The notes: generated from the sequence alone by a model not told the origin. DNA of 17,654 nt from a bacterium (GCA_003646055.1 QNDZ01000012.1:1-17654), one strand, 5' to 3'; numbered from the stretch's first letter, positions 1-8,225 are shown. Program-made: numbers and translations.

Positions 1-1655
1 CTTCTTAAGTCCCGGGTTCCTGATGCAATCACAGCATCTGTTATGTCGTATGGAATCCCCTTCTGTTCCAGAACCCTTTCAATCCTCTCATTTATAAAAC
101 CCACAATCCCCTCAATATCAACCTGCATATTATATAATTCAGCACCAGCCTTAAACAATTCCTCAAGGGGTATAACAAAACCCTTGCCAATTAGAATCTC
201 TATTAATCCATTGGCAGCTCTTCTCAATCCAAGTGGGTCTTTGGAGCCTGTTGGTTTTTTACCCTTTATAAATCCTGCAATTATATGGTCAACCCTGTCC
301 ACTATGGACACAACACACGCCTCTGTGGTTTCAGGGAGTTCATCACCTAAATATCTTGGGAGATAATGGTCTTTTATAACATCAGCCACCTTCCTGTCAA
401 TGCCCTGCTCAATTGCATAGTGGTAACCAATCTTTCCCTCAAGGCCTGTGAATTCTTTTCCATCCCTTATCATGAGGGTTGTCAGGTCTGCCTTTGAGAG
501 TTCAATCCCCTTTTCAACAACCTCTCTGTCAAAATCAACATAATTACTCACGAATTCAGCAAGTTTTTTCAGCCTCTCCACCCTGTCAAGGAGTGTGCCC
601 AGCCCCTCCTGATATGTAATGGTATCAAGGAGCCCAACCCTTTTCTCCATAGGAACCTTTATATCCTCTAAATAGTAGAACCTTGCATCTTCAAGCCTTG
701 CGGTGAGAACCTTCTCATTGTTCCTCTTAATATCCTCTGACGGGTGGGTGTTAATTATTGCCAGAAAGTAAGGTAACAGCTCTCCTTTCTTCTCAACAGG
801 GAAGTATCTCTGATGTGTCTCCATTGCAGTCTCAACAACCTCCCTGGGTAATTCAAGGTACTTCTCATGGAATCTTCCTGCAATGACACAGGGATATTCA
901 ACAAGGTTCACAACCTCATCAAGGAGTTCCTCAGGTATTACAGGGGTTCCATTCAACTTTTCTGCTTCTTCATTAAGAAGGTTCAGTATTGTTTTCCTCC
1001 TATCCTGTGTATCTGGAATAACATATCCCTTTTTCAGCAATTCAACATAATCTTCAGGTCTGCTTATTTTTATTGGATTCCTGCACAAAAACCTGTGACC
1101 ATACGTTATGCCAGAACTCTTCACCCCTGCAATTTCAACATCAATAACCTTACTCCCAAAGAGAACAACCATCCATCTTATTGGCCTTGCGAATTTGAAT
1201 CCCTTTTCATTCCACACCATGTATCTGGGAAATGGAATTTTTGAAACAATCTCTTCAAGGGTATCTTTTATTATATCCTCGGTTTTCATCCCCTTTTCAA
1301 GTACCTTTGCAAAGACAAATCTACCTTTGGGAGTATCCTTCACAAATAAATTTTCCTCTCTCACACCCCTTGACCTTGCAAAACCTTTCCCCTGCTCTGT
1401 TAACTTCCCGTCCTTGAATGCAACACTTTCAGGTGGCCCTTTTATCTCTAACACCCTGTCTTCCTGCCTATCCTGTAGTGCATTCACCAGTAAGGCAAGC
1501 CTTCTTGGTGTTGCGTATGTTTCCACATCACCATAACTCAGGCCTCTATTATCAAACAGGGTTGTGAGTTCCCTTTTGAAACCCTCAATTGCAGTATCTA
1601 TATAACTTGAAGGTATCTCCTCTGTACCAATCTCTATGAGTAGTTTTTCAACCAT
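1..1655 (-). CDS. glyS: Glycyl-tRNA synthetase beta subunit, 3' end cut by window
   Basis: Beta chain of the alpha2-beta2 glycyl-tRNA synthetase, which charges tRNA-Gly in the cytoplasm with GlyQ. The minus-strand frame is open from the ATG at 1653-1655 to the window edge, giving 551 codons. The family is usually about 680-700 residues, so the C-terminal anticodon-binding part lies outside. The N-terminus carries the family hallmark IEIGTEEIP. Further conserved stretches include ATPRRLA, GPP near residue 70, and [14 protein letters not shown] followed by a GLGTL.DR segment in the middle. The start is supported by an AAGGTGG ribosome site (1663-1669), 7 nt upstream. It overlaps the end of glyQ by 22 nt, so the two subunits are probably translationally coupled. 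I saw no frame break. Confidence 0.95.
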   Translation of the reverse strand, partial: MVEKLLIEIGTEEIPSSYIDTAIEGFKRELTTLFDNRGLSYGDVETYATPRRLALLVNALQDRQEDRVLEIKGPPESVAFKDGKLTEQGKGFARSRGVREENLFVKDTPKGRFVFAKVLEKGMKTEDIIKDTLEEIVSKIPFPRYMVWNEKGFKFARPIRWMVVLFGSKVIDVEIAGVKSSGITYGHRFLCRNPIKISRPEDYVELLKKGYVIPDTQDRRKTILNLLNEEAEKLNGTPVIPEELLDEVVNLVEYPCVIAGRFHEKYLELPREVVETAMETHQRYFPVEKKGELLPYFLAIINTHPSEDIKRNNEKVLTARLEDARFYYLEDIKVPMEKRVGLLDTITYQEGLGTLLDRVERLKKLAEFVSNYVDFDREVVEKGIELSKADLTTLMIRDGKEFTGLEGKIGYHYAIEQGIDRKVADVIKDHYLPRYLGDELPETTEACVVSIVDRVDHIIAGFIKGKKPTGSKDPLGLRRAANGLIEILIGKGFVIPLEELFKAGAELYNMQVDIEGIVGFINERIERVLEQKGIPYDITDAVIASGTRDLR

Positions 1656-2476
1656 ACAAGAGCCACCTTCCTTGAAAGTTTTCTTATCCTCAATATATAG
1701 TTTCCCCTTTCCTTGGGGCTTATTGCACCCCTTGCATCAAGCAGGTTGAATGTGTGGGAGGCCTTTATCACAAAGTCGTATGCAGGGTAAATCAATCCTT
1801 TATCAAGGAGTCTGAATACCTCTGATTCACACTTCTGGAACAGGGTGAAGAGAAATTCTGTATCCGCCTCATCAAAGTTATAAACACACCATTGATACTC
1901 TGGCTCTTTATAAAGGTCCTTCCATGTGTATCCACCACCCCACTCCATATCAAAAACAGTATCAACACCATCTATGAACATGGTTATCCTCTCTATTCCA
2001 TAGGTGAGTTCAACTGGTATCACCTTCAAATCTATTCCACCAACCTGCTGAAAGTAGGTGAACTGGGTAATCTCCATACCATCAAGCCAGACCTCCCACC
2101 CCAGTCCCCATGCACCAAGGGTTGGAGACTCCCAATCATCATGGACAAACCTGATGTCATGTTTCTTAATATCAATTCCAAGATACTCAAGGCTCTCAAG
2201 ATAGATATCCTGCACATTATCTGGAGCGGGTTTCAATAAAACCTGATACTGTCTGAACTCCTGAAGTCTGTTGGGGTTTTCAGCATACCTTCCATCCTTG
2301 GGTCTCTTTGAGGTCTCCACATATGCCACGTTGTACGGCCTCTCACCCAGTGCACCAAAGAAGGTATGGGGATTGAATGTTCCTGCACCAACCTCACTTG
2401 TATATGGAAGACCTATCAGACAGCCCCTCTCCTTCCAGAATATTTCAAGTTTTAAGAGCGTCTCCTGTAAACTGAT
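1634..2476 (-). CDS. glyQ: Glycyl-tRNA synthetase alpha subunit, probable AUC start
   Basis: Catalytic alpha subunit of the class II glycyl-tRNA synthetase. Family motifs are clear: [25 protein letters not shown]-like [54 protein letters not shown] and [13 protein letters not shown] near the C-terminus. From the chosen start the protein has 280 residues, close to the family norm. The only canonical in-frame start is TTG at 2528-2530, giving 298 residues, but that TTG is the first half of a good -35 box and has no ribosome site. A perfect AGGAGG (2482-2487) lies 5 nt before an ATC codon (2474-2476), exactly where Thermotoga GlyQ begins as I recall it. I therefore favour AUC initiation. The gene identity is certain; the start codon is inferred. 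The stop lies inside glyS. Confidence 0.93.
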   Translation of the reverse strand: MSLQETLLKLEIFWKERGCLIGLPYTSEVGAGTFNPHTFFGALGERPYNVAYVETSKRPKDGRYAENPNRLQEFRQYQVLLKPAPDNVQDIYLESLEYLGIDIKKHDIRFVHDDWESPTLGAWGLGWEVWLDGMEITQFTYFQQVGGIDLKVIPVELTYGIERITMFIDGVDTVFDMEWGGGYTWKDLYKEPEYQWCVYNFDEADTEFLFTLFQKCESEVFRLLDKGLIYPAYDFVIKASHTFNLLDARGAISPKERGNYILRIRKLSRKVALVWLKNYS

Positions 2477-2481
2477 ACTTA

Positions 2482-2487
2482 CCTCCT
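2482..2487 (-). promoter_or_regulatory. Ribosome binding site that decides the glyQ start
   Basis: A perfect AGGAGG on the minus strand, 5 nt before the ATC codon at 2474-2476. Comparable AGGAGG sites in this window lie 4 nt (genes starting at 3357, 3440 and 15857) or 5 nt (8154) before an ATG. No ATG, GTG or TTG is in frame at a usable distance downstream. It would fall inside the reading frame, serving no start, if the TTG at 2530 were used. Confidence 0.75.
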
Positions 2488-2502
2488 TTTTTACCTTTGT
2501 GA

Positions 2503-2530
2503 ATAATAAAGAATAATGTGAATTAGTCAA
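2503..2530 (-). promoter_or_regulatory. Sigma-70-type promoter for glyQS
   Basis: On the minus strand, TTGACT (2530-2525) is followed after 16 nt by TATTAT (2508-2503). Each box differs from consensus at one position. Transcription would start near 2496, leaving a leader of about 20 nt that holds the AGGAGG site. The leader is too short for a T-box or other riboswitch. The -35 box contains the only canonical in-frame start (TTG) of the glyQ reading frame, which argues against that start. Confidence 0.65.
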
Positions 2531-2571
2531 GGATACAGGTGTTTTTTAATCTCTGGTAAACAGGGATACCT

Positions 2572-3357
2572 TTATCCTGGCTGATTCTCTTCCTCAAATT
2601 TGGGAAATTCCTTCTTTAACCTGATGAGCCCATAGATTCCAGCAAGGGCAAGCAGAACAAACACAATCTCCACTGACCACATCAACATAGCAGTGAACTG
2701 TTCTGGCTTCAGTGTTATGTGAAGTACTGCTGCAATGGTATCAACAATTGTCTTGTAAACAAAGGAGCACCAAAGGAACCCGGGTCTCTTTGTCCTGATA
2801 CTCATAATAATTAAAACACCTGCAAAGGTATGAATAAAAATGGTGCTGATCCTCTCTATAACAGGGATGAGAACAGACCAACTGTTCTGGAAGAATGGCT
2901 CCACAGTCATTGATTCTAATGTTCCCTCTGGCAAAACCTCAGGCGCATACAGGATAAGCAAAACTGATGTGAGGCTGGTTATTCCAAGGAGGATTGCCTC
3001 AATGCTTCCGAAACCTATACCAAAACCAACTGCCTCATTCCATCCAGATTTTACAATCATTGACCTGTTCTTTATTAAGACATAGACAACAAGACACTCA
3101 AAGATGCCTGTTAATAGACCTGTGTAAATCCAGAGAATTGGGTCTGCAACCCCTGTTGTTAATGATGCATAGAGAAACTTCTTCAAGGGCGGCAGTGAAA
3201 GCGCTGCAATACCTTTAAGAAAAACTGCTATAATCCACCCAAGAATACCCAGACCAAAGAATCCCCAGGGAACATGGGTTTTGTATCTCCAATAATAGAT
3301 AAACCCAAGACCAGAACCTATCATGAGTATTCCACTTAAAAGGAATACAGGGCTCAT
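2572..3357 (-). CDS. YhfC-like integral membrane protein (divergent intramembrane protease family)
   Basis: A 261-residue polytopic membrane protein with about seven or eight hydrophobic segments and a charged, cytoplasmic-looking tail (KKEFPKFEEENQ). Length and pattern resemble the YhfC/DUF2324 family of predicted glutamic-type intramembrane proteases. The resemblance lies in a segment with YTGLLTGIFE (E87), a following GFGIGFGSIEA (111-121, E120), and ERISTIFIH (168-176, H176). As I recall the family, the first motif is normally E-E-x-x-R and the second G-H-G; here they read ECLVV and GFG. The protein may therefore be inactive or have changed chemistry. The ATG is preceded by AGGAGG at 4 nt. 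It is probably a single-gene transcript upstream of glyQS. The family call is moderate; membrane location is firm. Confidence 0.7.
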   Translation of the reverse strand: MSPVFLLSGILMIGSGLGFIYYWRYKTHVPWGFFGLGILGWIIAVFLKGIAALSLPPLKKFLYASLTTGVADPILWIYTGLLTGIFECLVVYVLIKNRSMIVKSGWNEAVGFGIGFGSIEAILLGITSLTSVLLILYAPEVLPEGTLESMTVEPFFQNSWSVLIPVIERISTIFIHTFAGVLIIMSIRTKRPGFLWCSFVYKTIVDTIAAVLHITLKPEQFTAMLMWSVEIVFVLLALAGIYGLIRLKKEFPKFEEENQPG

Positions 3358-3374
3358 CTCACCTCCTTTTTCTA

Positions 3375-3402
3375 ACTATACAGGAAAAGGGGTTTTATTC
3401 AA
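3375..3402 (-). promoter_or_regulatory. Candidate promoter of the YhfC-like gene
   Basis: In the 82-nt divergent gap (3358-3439), the minus strand shows TTGAAT (3402-3397), a 16-nt spacer and TATAGT (3380-3375). The predicted start is near 3368, giving a very short leader that begins about at the AGGAGG. For the divergent plus-strand gene I see only a weak -10-like TAATAT at 3415-3420, with no convincing -35. Confidence 0.45.
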
Positions 3403-3439
3403 TAAAAAATTGTGTAATATCTAAAGAAAAGGAGGTCTT

Positions 3440-5455
3440 ATGTTTATACTTCTCTTTTCAATATCCATTGATTCAATACTTGCAGAGAACGGTATTTACA
3501 GTCCGGGATTTGAGTGGAACAGGGCATGGTCAAGGTTTCCCTCTCCTGAAGACATGCCATTTATCCTTCCATTCTTTATAGACCTGTACAGAAAACCACT
3601 TTATGTGCACAGATTCACTCTGTCAAAGGCAAATACCATTGAACACTACCTATCTGATTCAATCATGAGTAAAAACAGGAATTCAATTTACAACATTTTG
3701 AATCTTATTGGTGTTGACATGATGGTTGAGGGTTTCAGGAATTACGGTGCGAATCTCTCAGAGAAAAAGATTGACCTGTATTCTGCCATAAAAATGGTGT
3801 ATTCTACTGGAAATGGGCAGATGAATACCATCACCTTTGGTGGTGCATATCCAGACACAGAGAACCCCATCAGGAAAAGGATTGAGAAGGTTCCCCTGAA
3901 AATTAGGGGTGTCCTAAGTAATCTGATTTACAACACCCTTGATGGATACATGTGGATAGAAAAATCCTGGAGAAATCTGCCTGCAGGCACAAGGGAAAGG
4001 ATTTTGCTGGAGAAGGACCTGGATATGACCATATCAGACGGCTCAAAATACTACCCAGAGATTGATGATGCAGAAAAATTCACTGACCATGCATCCTTTT
4101 ACTATGGTGCAATGAAGGTCGCATCAGCGGTTGAAATGGCAGGGTTTGAGTTGAAAAACCTTAATGTGAAACTGAAAGAGGACATAATCTTTGAAACCCC
4201 TCTTGGTGAAATAGCACTATTAGGGATAAAATCAGGCAAATACTCATTCAACAATCCATTCATTATCATTGATTTTGGTGGCAATGATACATATAAAGGC
4301 AGGGTTGGGGCAAATTCTTTTATCAACCCGGTCTCAGTGATTATTGAGTTGGGTGGAAATGATAAATATGTATCAAATGACACACTGATTCCCACCCAGG
4401 GTTCTGGGATATGCGGTGTAGGTGTGCTTCTTGATATGTCAGGGAACGACGAATATACAGGGGGTAAACAGTCCCAGGGATATGGGTTTTTTGGTGTGGG
4501 AATACTTGCAGACCTATCAGGGAGTGACAGATATAAAGGGTGGACCCAAACACAGGGGTGTGGATACAGGGGGATTGGTATGCTTCTGGATGCTGAAGGG
4601 GACGATGAATACAGGTCTTATGGGAATTCTCAGGGTGATGGAGAGATAGGGGGAATTGGACTCCTTGCAGACAGGCAAGGAAATGACTTTTACTATGCAG
4701 AGCCATACTCATCTGTCTATGACAGAGGGGATTATCATTCAAAACACAGGATAAACAGTAACAATTCTCAGGGTTTTGGTGGTGGAAGAAGGGCGGACGG
4801 CTCAGATGGCCACTCATGGGCAGGTGGTCTTGGTATGCTCATTGATATTTCGGGGAATGACAGATATGTTTCAGGTAACTGGTCACTGGGAACAGGTTAC
4901 TGGTTCGGAACAGGTATTCTCTATGATGGAGGTGGCAACGACCACTACAGGTCCTGTTACTTCACCCAGGGTTCTGGTGCCCATTTCTGTATAGGGGCAC
5001 TGATTGACGAGAATGGGAATGATAAACACGAACTATTTGAAACTGCTGGAGCAGCACTTGGATTTGGATGGGACTGGACATTTGCCTATTTTTATGACGG
5101 TGGGGGAAACGATAAATACAACATGAAGAAGATATCCATAGGTGTTGCTGAAATAAGGTCAATAGCATTGTTCATTGAGGCAGGTGGTGATGATGAATAC
5201 AGAATAAGTGACCATGGACTCAGGCTTGGTGCATGCGACAAGAGGAACTCATACTATGAACCCTCAAAGATTTCACCATACCATTTCTATGGGAAAAACT
5301 ACGGTGTCTTCCTTGACCTTGGTGGAAATGATAAATATTCGGTTGAATTCTTTAAGAACAACAAGAAATGGTATCAACCTGAAAACGACCTTGTAAACAT
5401 CAGGGCAAACAACATAGGTATAGGCATAGACACGGCCCTTACACCAAGTCCCTGA
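3440..5455 (+). CDS. Predicted secreted protein with twelve G-N-D-x-Y repeats
   Basis: I do not recognise this 671-residue protein by name. The first 15 residues form a hydrophobic stretch ending SILA, a likely short signal peptide, although it has no Lys or Arg at its front. Residues about 16-270 are an ordinary mixed domain without motifs I know. Residues 280-633 carry twelve copies of a (G/S)-(G)-(N/D)-D-x-(Y/H) motif. They fall at residues 280, 305, 334, 360, 386, 413, 471, 498, 525, 555, 582 and 628, mostly 25-30 residues apart. The motif is usually preceded by G-x-G-x-L-x-D and a QGxG turn. This regular pattern suggests a beta-helix or solenoid, and the Asp-rich turns could bind calcium. 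Start: ATG 4 nt after AGGAGG. It is the only plus-strand gene, and its function is unknown. Confidence 0.88.
   Translation: MFILLFSISIDSILAENGIYSPGFEWNRAWSRFPSPEDMPFILPFFIDLYRKPLYVHRFTLSKANTIEHYLSDSIMSKNRNSIYNILNLIGVDMMVEGFRNYGANLSEKKIDLYSAIKMVYSTGNGQMNTITFGGAYPDTENPIRKRIEKVPLKIRGVLSNLIYNTLDGYMWIEKSWRNLPAGTRERILLEKDLDMTISDGSKYYPEIDDAEKFTDHASFYYGAMKVASAVEMAGFELKNLNVKLKEDIIFETPLGEIALLGIKSGKYSFNNPFIIIDFGGNDTYKGRVGANSFINPVSVIIELGGNDKYVSNDTLIPTQGSGICGVGVLLDMSGNDEYTGGKQSQGYGFFGVGILADLSGSDRYKGWTQTQGCGYRGIGMLLDAEGDDEYRSYGNSQGDGEIGGIGLLADRQGNDFYYAEPYSSVYDRGDYHSKHRINSNNSQGFGGGRRADGSDGHSWAGGLGMLIDISGNDRYVSGNWSLGTGYWFGTGILYDGGGNDHYRSCYFTQGSGAHFCIGALIDENGNDKHELFETAGAALGFGWDWTFAYFYDGGGNDKYNMKKISIGVAEIRSIALFIEAGGDDEYRISDHGLRLGACDKRNSYYEPSKISPYHFYGKNYGVFLDLGGNDKYSVEFFKNNKKWYQPENDLVNIRANNIGIGIDTALTPSP
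4277..5338 (+). repeat. Protein-level tandem repeats, G-N-D-x-Y motif, 12 copies
   Basis: Codons for residues 280-633 of the secreted protein. A typical unit reads QG.G..G.G.L.D..GND.Y over 25-30 residues. Two longer intervals (58 residues after copy 6, 46 after copy 11) hold insertions; the first is rich in Ser, Asn and Gly. The DNA copies are diverged, so this is an old protein repeat and not a recent DNA duplication. Confidence 0.85.
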
Positions 5456-5484
5456 TACCAAGAGAGATATTATTGATGCATATA

Positions 5485-5510
5485 ATGGGGGAGGAGAATT
5501 CCTCCCCCAT
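5485..5510. terminator. Bidirectional terminator between convergent genes
   Basis: A perfect 11-bp inverted repeat, ATGGGGGAGGA / TCCTCCCCCAT, encloses a 4-nt loop. It lies 30 nt after the plus-strand stop (5455) and 5 nt after the minus-strand stop (5515). The plus side is followed by a short T-rich stretch (CATTTTATCTT) and the minus side by TATATGC. The position and G+C-rich stem fit a shared intrinsic terminator, although the T tracts are short. Confidence 0.8.
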
Positions 5511-5514
5511 CATT

Positions 5515-8154
5515 TTATCTTACAACAACAAACCTTTGCTTTATTCCCAATTCGGGAATTGCAAGAAGATATACGCCCTGTGGTAACCTGTTTAAAACCA
5601 CATTCATCCCTGGATATACAGTTTTTTTAAGGATAAGACGTCCTATGATGTCGTAAACAAACACATTGGAGGTAAATTTCCCATTATATGAGAAAGAAAT
5701 GTATGGAGTCAGGTTTCTTGCACACTGAAATGCAACCTCTTTTTCTTCGCTTTTACCGGTTGTAGATATGCCAAGAAGGTTTAACATCTTTTCTATAAGA
5801 CTCTCCCAATCACTACCTGAAGAGTAGTCTACCCCCCTACCATCAGCAGCCCAGAAGGCACTCATGCTATCTTTTCTGATGATTCCAATGGTATAGTTAC
5901 TGTCAGGGTCAATAAGGATTGGGTATGACATTGTTGTGTCAGGGGTAAGCTCATCAGGATATAGTTTACCATCGTAATAAAAGTCAGAGGAAACATTCAG
6001 GACTGGAGAACTTGCTTCATTTATCCCCTGTATTTTCATATCATAACCATAGTAATAGTCCTCATAGTAAGAAGAAAGACCAAAGTGAGTTCCAAGGAAG
6101 TTATTAAGGGCCTTGGGATTTTCATATAGCCTCCCCTTTATCCCCTTCTTTCCCAATAGAGAATATATTATATCCTGTCCAATTAACCAAACCCTCTTCC
6201 CTTCATCAATAATGGTCTTTATGTTGCTCGTATCAAGGGATGTTAGTTGTGGGTCAACATAGTAATCATAACAGTTCCATATTACCAGGTCTACATTCCT
6301 CATTTCCTCAATATCAGGACCATTATCAGTATAAGAAGAAGTTGGTCCAAAATAAGCCACTCTGTTCTCGCCAAGAAGATTTGTTAGGGGAATCAACCAT
6401 GTGCTGTCTGGATGGTTCGGAGCACCATATCCATTGGCATCTTCAACAAACAGCACCACAGCATCCTTGGTTGCGGAAAGAATTGAGGTTGTATCATTGG
6501 CAGGATTCGTATCAGGATAATTCACATATACAATGGTCCTGTAAACAGAGCCAGGTGTATAGTAACAGGGCTCAAAAACCACGGTTGTATCCAATTTTGC
6601 AGGTAATGAATCCAGCAGGATTGTATCCCTGAATATCTCAGAATTTGCAACTGTATCTATAACTGAAACAAAAACATACACATTGTTTGCATTTCCTCCA
6701 CCATAGTTCCCCACAACTGCCCTGATATGGTAATTTCCACCTGGTATCCAGCCTGAACGAGGTAATAAAATTGAATCCGACGCAATATCAGGTTGTATGC
6801 TTTCAAACCTGAACATGTATAATCTGTCATCATAATTTGCTCCATAAACCTCTATGAATCCATCATTATCCCCATCTCCCAGGGCAAGGTTGTGCATATA
6901 ACTGGAACCGCTTCCAACGATGGAACTCGTCCAATTTGAACCATCAAACTCAAACCTGTAAATATTACCATCATCGCAGGCAACGTACACTTCATTCAAC
7001 CCATCGTTATCCCCATCCCCTAACTTCACTGCCAGCGCCTGATCAGGAAGTGTGCCAAGACGTGTGGTATCCCAGGAACTTCCATTCCACTCAATTTGAT
7101 ATACATCGCCATTGGAAACAGCCCCATAAACCTCCAGAAGGGTATCATTATCACCATCCCCAACCCATACTCCATAAATGTAAACACCAGGGACCTGTAA
7201 CAATGTATCCATAGCCCAGGAAGATCCATTCCATGAGAATTGATAAATACCACCATCAAAAGCACTGGCATAAACCTCAAGTTTGCCGTCATTGGTTCCA
7301 TCATTTATTGCAAGCGCATGAATGGTCCCACTAATTTTACCAATTGTGGTAGTGTTCCAGTTTGTGCCATCAAAAGAAAACATATAAACATTACTGTCCG
7401 CACCCGCAGCGTAAACCTCAGGGAAACCATCACAATTACCATCCCCAACTGCCACGCTCTTCATAAACCCTGTTCCTGAACCAATCACGGTCTTTTCCCA
7501 GGACGTTCCATTGTAGGCAAACTGATACACAGAATCGTCATCGGATACCCCATAAACCTCCAGTAATCCATCATTGTTTCCATCCCCCACTGTCACCTTG
7601 ATCATATATCCTCCAGAGGACCCCACTGTCTGTTCAACCCATGAAGAATCACTCCATTCATACATATGAATTGTGTTGTCTTTTCCACTTACAAATACCT
7701 CCATGAGGGAGTCATTATCTCCATCCCCAACCCATACACCCTGAACATCCTGAGACAACTGTGCTACTGTGTAAGTGTAAAAAACTCCATCACCTGAAAC
7801 ATTTTTGTAAAATGTTATGCAGGAGTATAGAGTATCCATTACACCATCATAGACAATCAACTTGTAAACACCCAGGGGAAGGGTTGAAGGGATGGAAAAA
7901 TCTGCAATAGCAAGATTCTGATTTACAACTGTCACAGTATCCTGAACAATGTTCTGACCGTGGCCTGAAAGGATAAATTGAGGAGAGTTAAAGCTGTTAC
8001 CCCAGATGGAAAGCTTATAAGAGGATGTATCACTCATTACTGGATGATACGAAGGGTAAATCTGAGTGAGTTTGTTATCAGAATCATACCCCCTGAGGTT
8101 AAAAAAGATAAAGATGAAAAGAACAAACAAACACCTGCCAATAGATGCCTTCAT
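5515..8154 (-). CDS. Secreted seven-repeat beta-propeller protein with type IX sorting domain
   Basis: A multi-domain exported protein of 879 residues from the ATG. Residues 1-22 are a signal peptide (MKASIGR then a run of F, I, L and V). Residues about 28-118 look like a TIG/IPT Ig-like domain (GNSFNSPQ, PLGVYKLIVYDG). Residues about 123-453 hold seven repeats of 46-49 residues, each with a G-D-G-(D/N)-N-D-G-x-x-E-V-Y loop, typical of FG-GAP/VCBS-like propellers with Asp-rich calcium loops. Residues about 455-560 resemble a CARDB Ig-like domain. Residues about 565-795 form a Rossmann-like domain (VVLFVEDANG, VDLVIWNCYDYY, KRVWLIGQDI). Residues about 815-879 match the Por/type IX C-terminal sorting domain (VYDIIGRLI, LPQGVYLLAI, final VVVR). 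A GTG at 8160 overlaps the AGGAGG (8160-8165), so the ATG at 8154, 5 nt downstream, is the better start. The partner or substrate is unknown. Confidence 0.9.
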   Translation of the reverse strand: MKASIGRCLFVLFIFIFFNLRGYDSDNKLTQIYPSYHPVMSDTSSYKLSIWGNSFNSPQFILSGHGQNIVQDTVTVVNQNLAIADFSIPSTLPLGVYKLIVYDGVMDTLYSCITFYKNVSGDGVFYTYTVAQLSQDVQGVWVGDGDNDSLMEVFVSGKDNTIHMYEWSDSSWVEQTVGSSGGYMIKVTVGDGNNDGLLEVYGVSDDDSVYQFAYNGTSWEKTVIGSGTGFMKSVAVGDGNCDGFPEVYAAGADSNVYMFSFDGTNWNTTTIGKISGTIHALAINDGTNDGKLEVYASAFDGGIYQFSWNGSSWAMDTLLQVPGVYIYGVWVGDGDNDTLLEVYGAVSNGDVYQIEWNGSSWDTTRLGTLPDQALAVKLGDGDNDGLNEVYVACDDGNIYRFEFDGSNWTSSIVGSGSSYMHNLALGDGDNDGFIEVYGANYDDRLYMFRFESIQPDIASDSILLPRSGWIPGGNYHIRAVVGNYGGGNANNVYVFVSVIDTVANSEIFRDTILLDSLPAKLDTTVVFEPCYYTPGSVYRTIVYVNYPDTNPANDTTSILSATKDAVVLFVEDANGYGAPNHPDSTWLIPLTNLLGENRVAYFGPTSSYTDNGPDIEEMRNVDLVIWNCYDYYVDPQLTSLDTSNIKTIIDEGKRVWLIGQDIIYSLLGKKGIKGRLYENPKALNNFLGTHFGLSSYYEDYYYGYDMKIQGINEASSPVLNVSSDFYYDGKLYPDELTPDTTMSYPILIDPDSNYTIGIIRKDSMSAFWAADGRGVDYSSGSDWESLIEKMLNLLGISTTGKSEEKEVAFQCARNLTPYISFSYNGKFTSNVFVYDIIGRLILKKTVYPGMNVVLNRLPQGVYLLAIPELGIKQRFVVVR
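6796..7788 (-). repeat. Seven propeller-blade repeats
   Basis: Seven units of about 47 codons within the secreted protein, each with a G-D-G-D-N-D-like loop. Counted from the ATG start, the loops begin at residues 143, 190, 237, 284, 333, 379 and 426. Unit four is degenerate (NDGTND). The even spacing and count of seven fit a closed seven-bladed propeller. Confidence 0.85.
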
Positions 8155-8197
8155 CTTCACCTCCTTTTTTAGATTTTTGGAAGTTATTCTAAAATAA

Positions 8198-8225
8198 ATG
8201 CTAAATAATTAAAAAAGAATGTCAA
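8198..8225 (-). promoter_or_regulatory. Promoter of the propeller protein gene
   Basis: On the minus strand, a perfect TTGACA (8225-8220) is followed after 16 nt by TAGCAT (8203-8198). Both lie in a very A+T-rich 138-nt gap between the gene ending at 8293 and the start at 8154. Transcription would begin near 8191, leaving about 36 nt of leader before the ATG, including the AGGAGG. Confidence 0.6.

Noticed and set aside
43..1536. Plus-strand open frames over the glyS region, and similar ones over other genes
   Set aside because: They lie opposite conserved coding sequence, lack ribosome sites and have low-complexity Ser/Pro/His-rich translations typical of antisense frames.
2477..2571. A T-box or other riboswitch upstream of glyQS, as seen in Firmicutes glycyl-tRNA synthetase genes
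   Set aside because: The gap to the next gene is under 100 nt, the predicted leader is about 20 nt, and no antiterminator-like helix or conserved T-box core is visible.
2531..2575. Hairpin GGATA-AAGG-TATCC after the YhfC-like gene as a terminator
   Set aside because: Only a 5-bp A+T-rich stem with no T tract following it; too weak to call.
4277..5338. RTX (hemolysin-type) calcium-binding repeats
   Set aside because: RTX needs G-G-x-G-x-D-x-u-x nonapeptides in direct tandem; here the motif is G-N-D-x-Y once per 25-30 residues.
6796..7788. CRISPR array or recent DNA tandem duplication, suggested by recurring CCATC/CCCCATC stretches
   Set aside because: The repetition follows the G-D-G-D-N-D codons of an in-frame protein repeat of ~47 residues, with diverged DNA and no constant spacer pattern.
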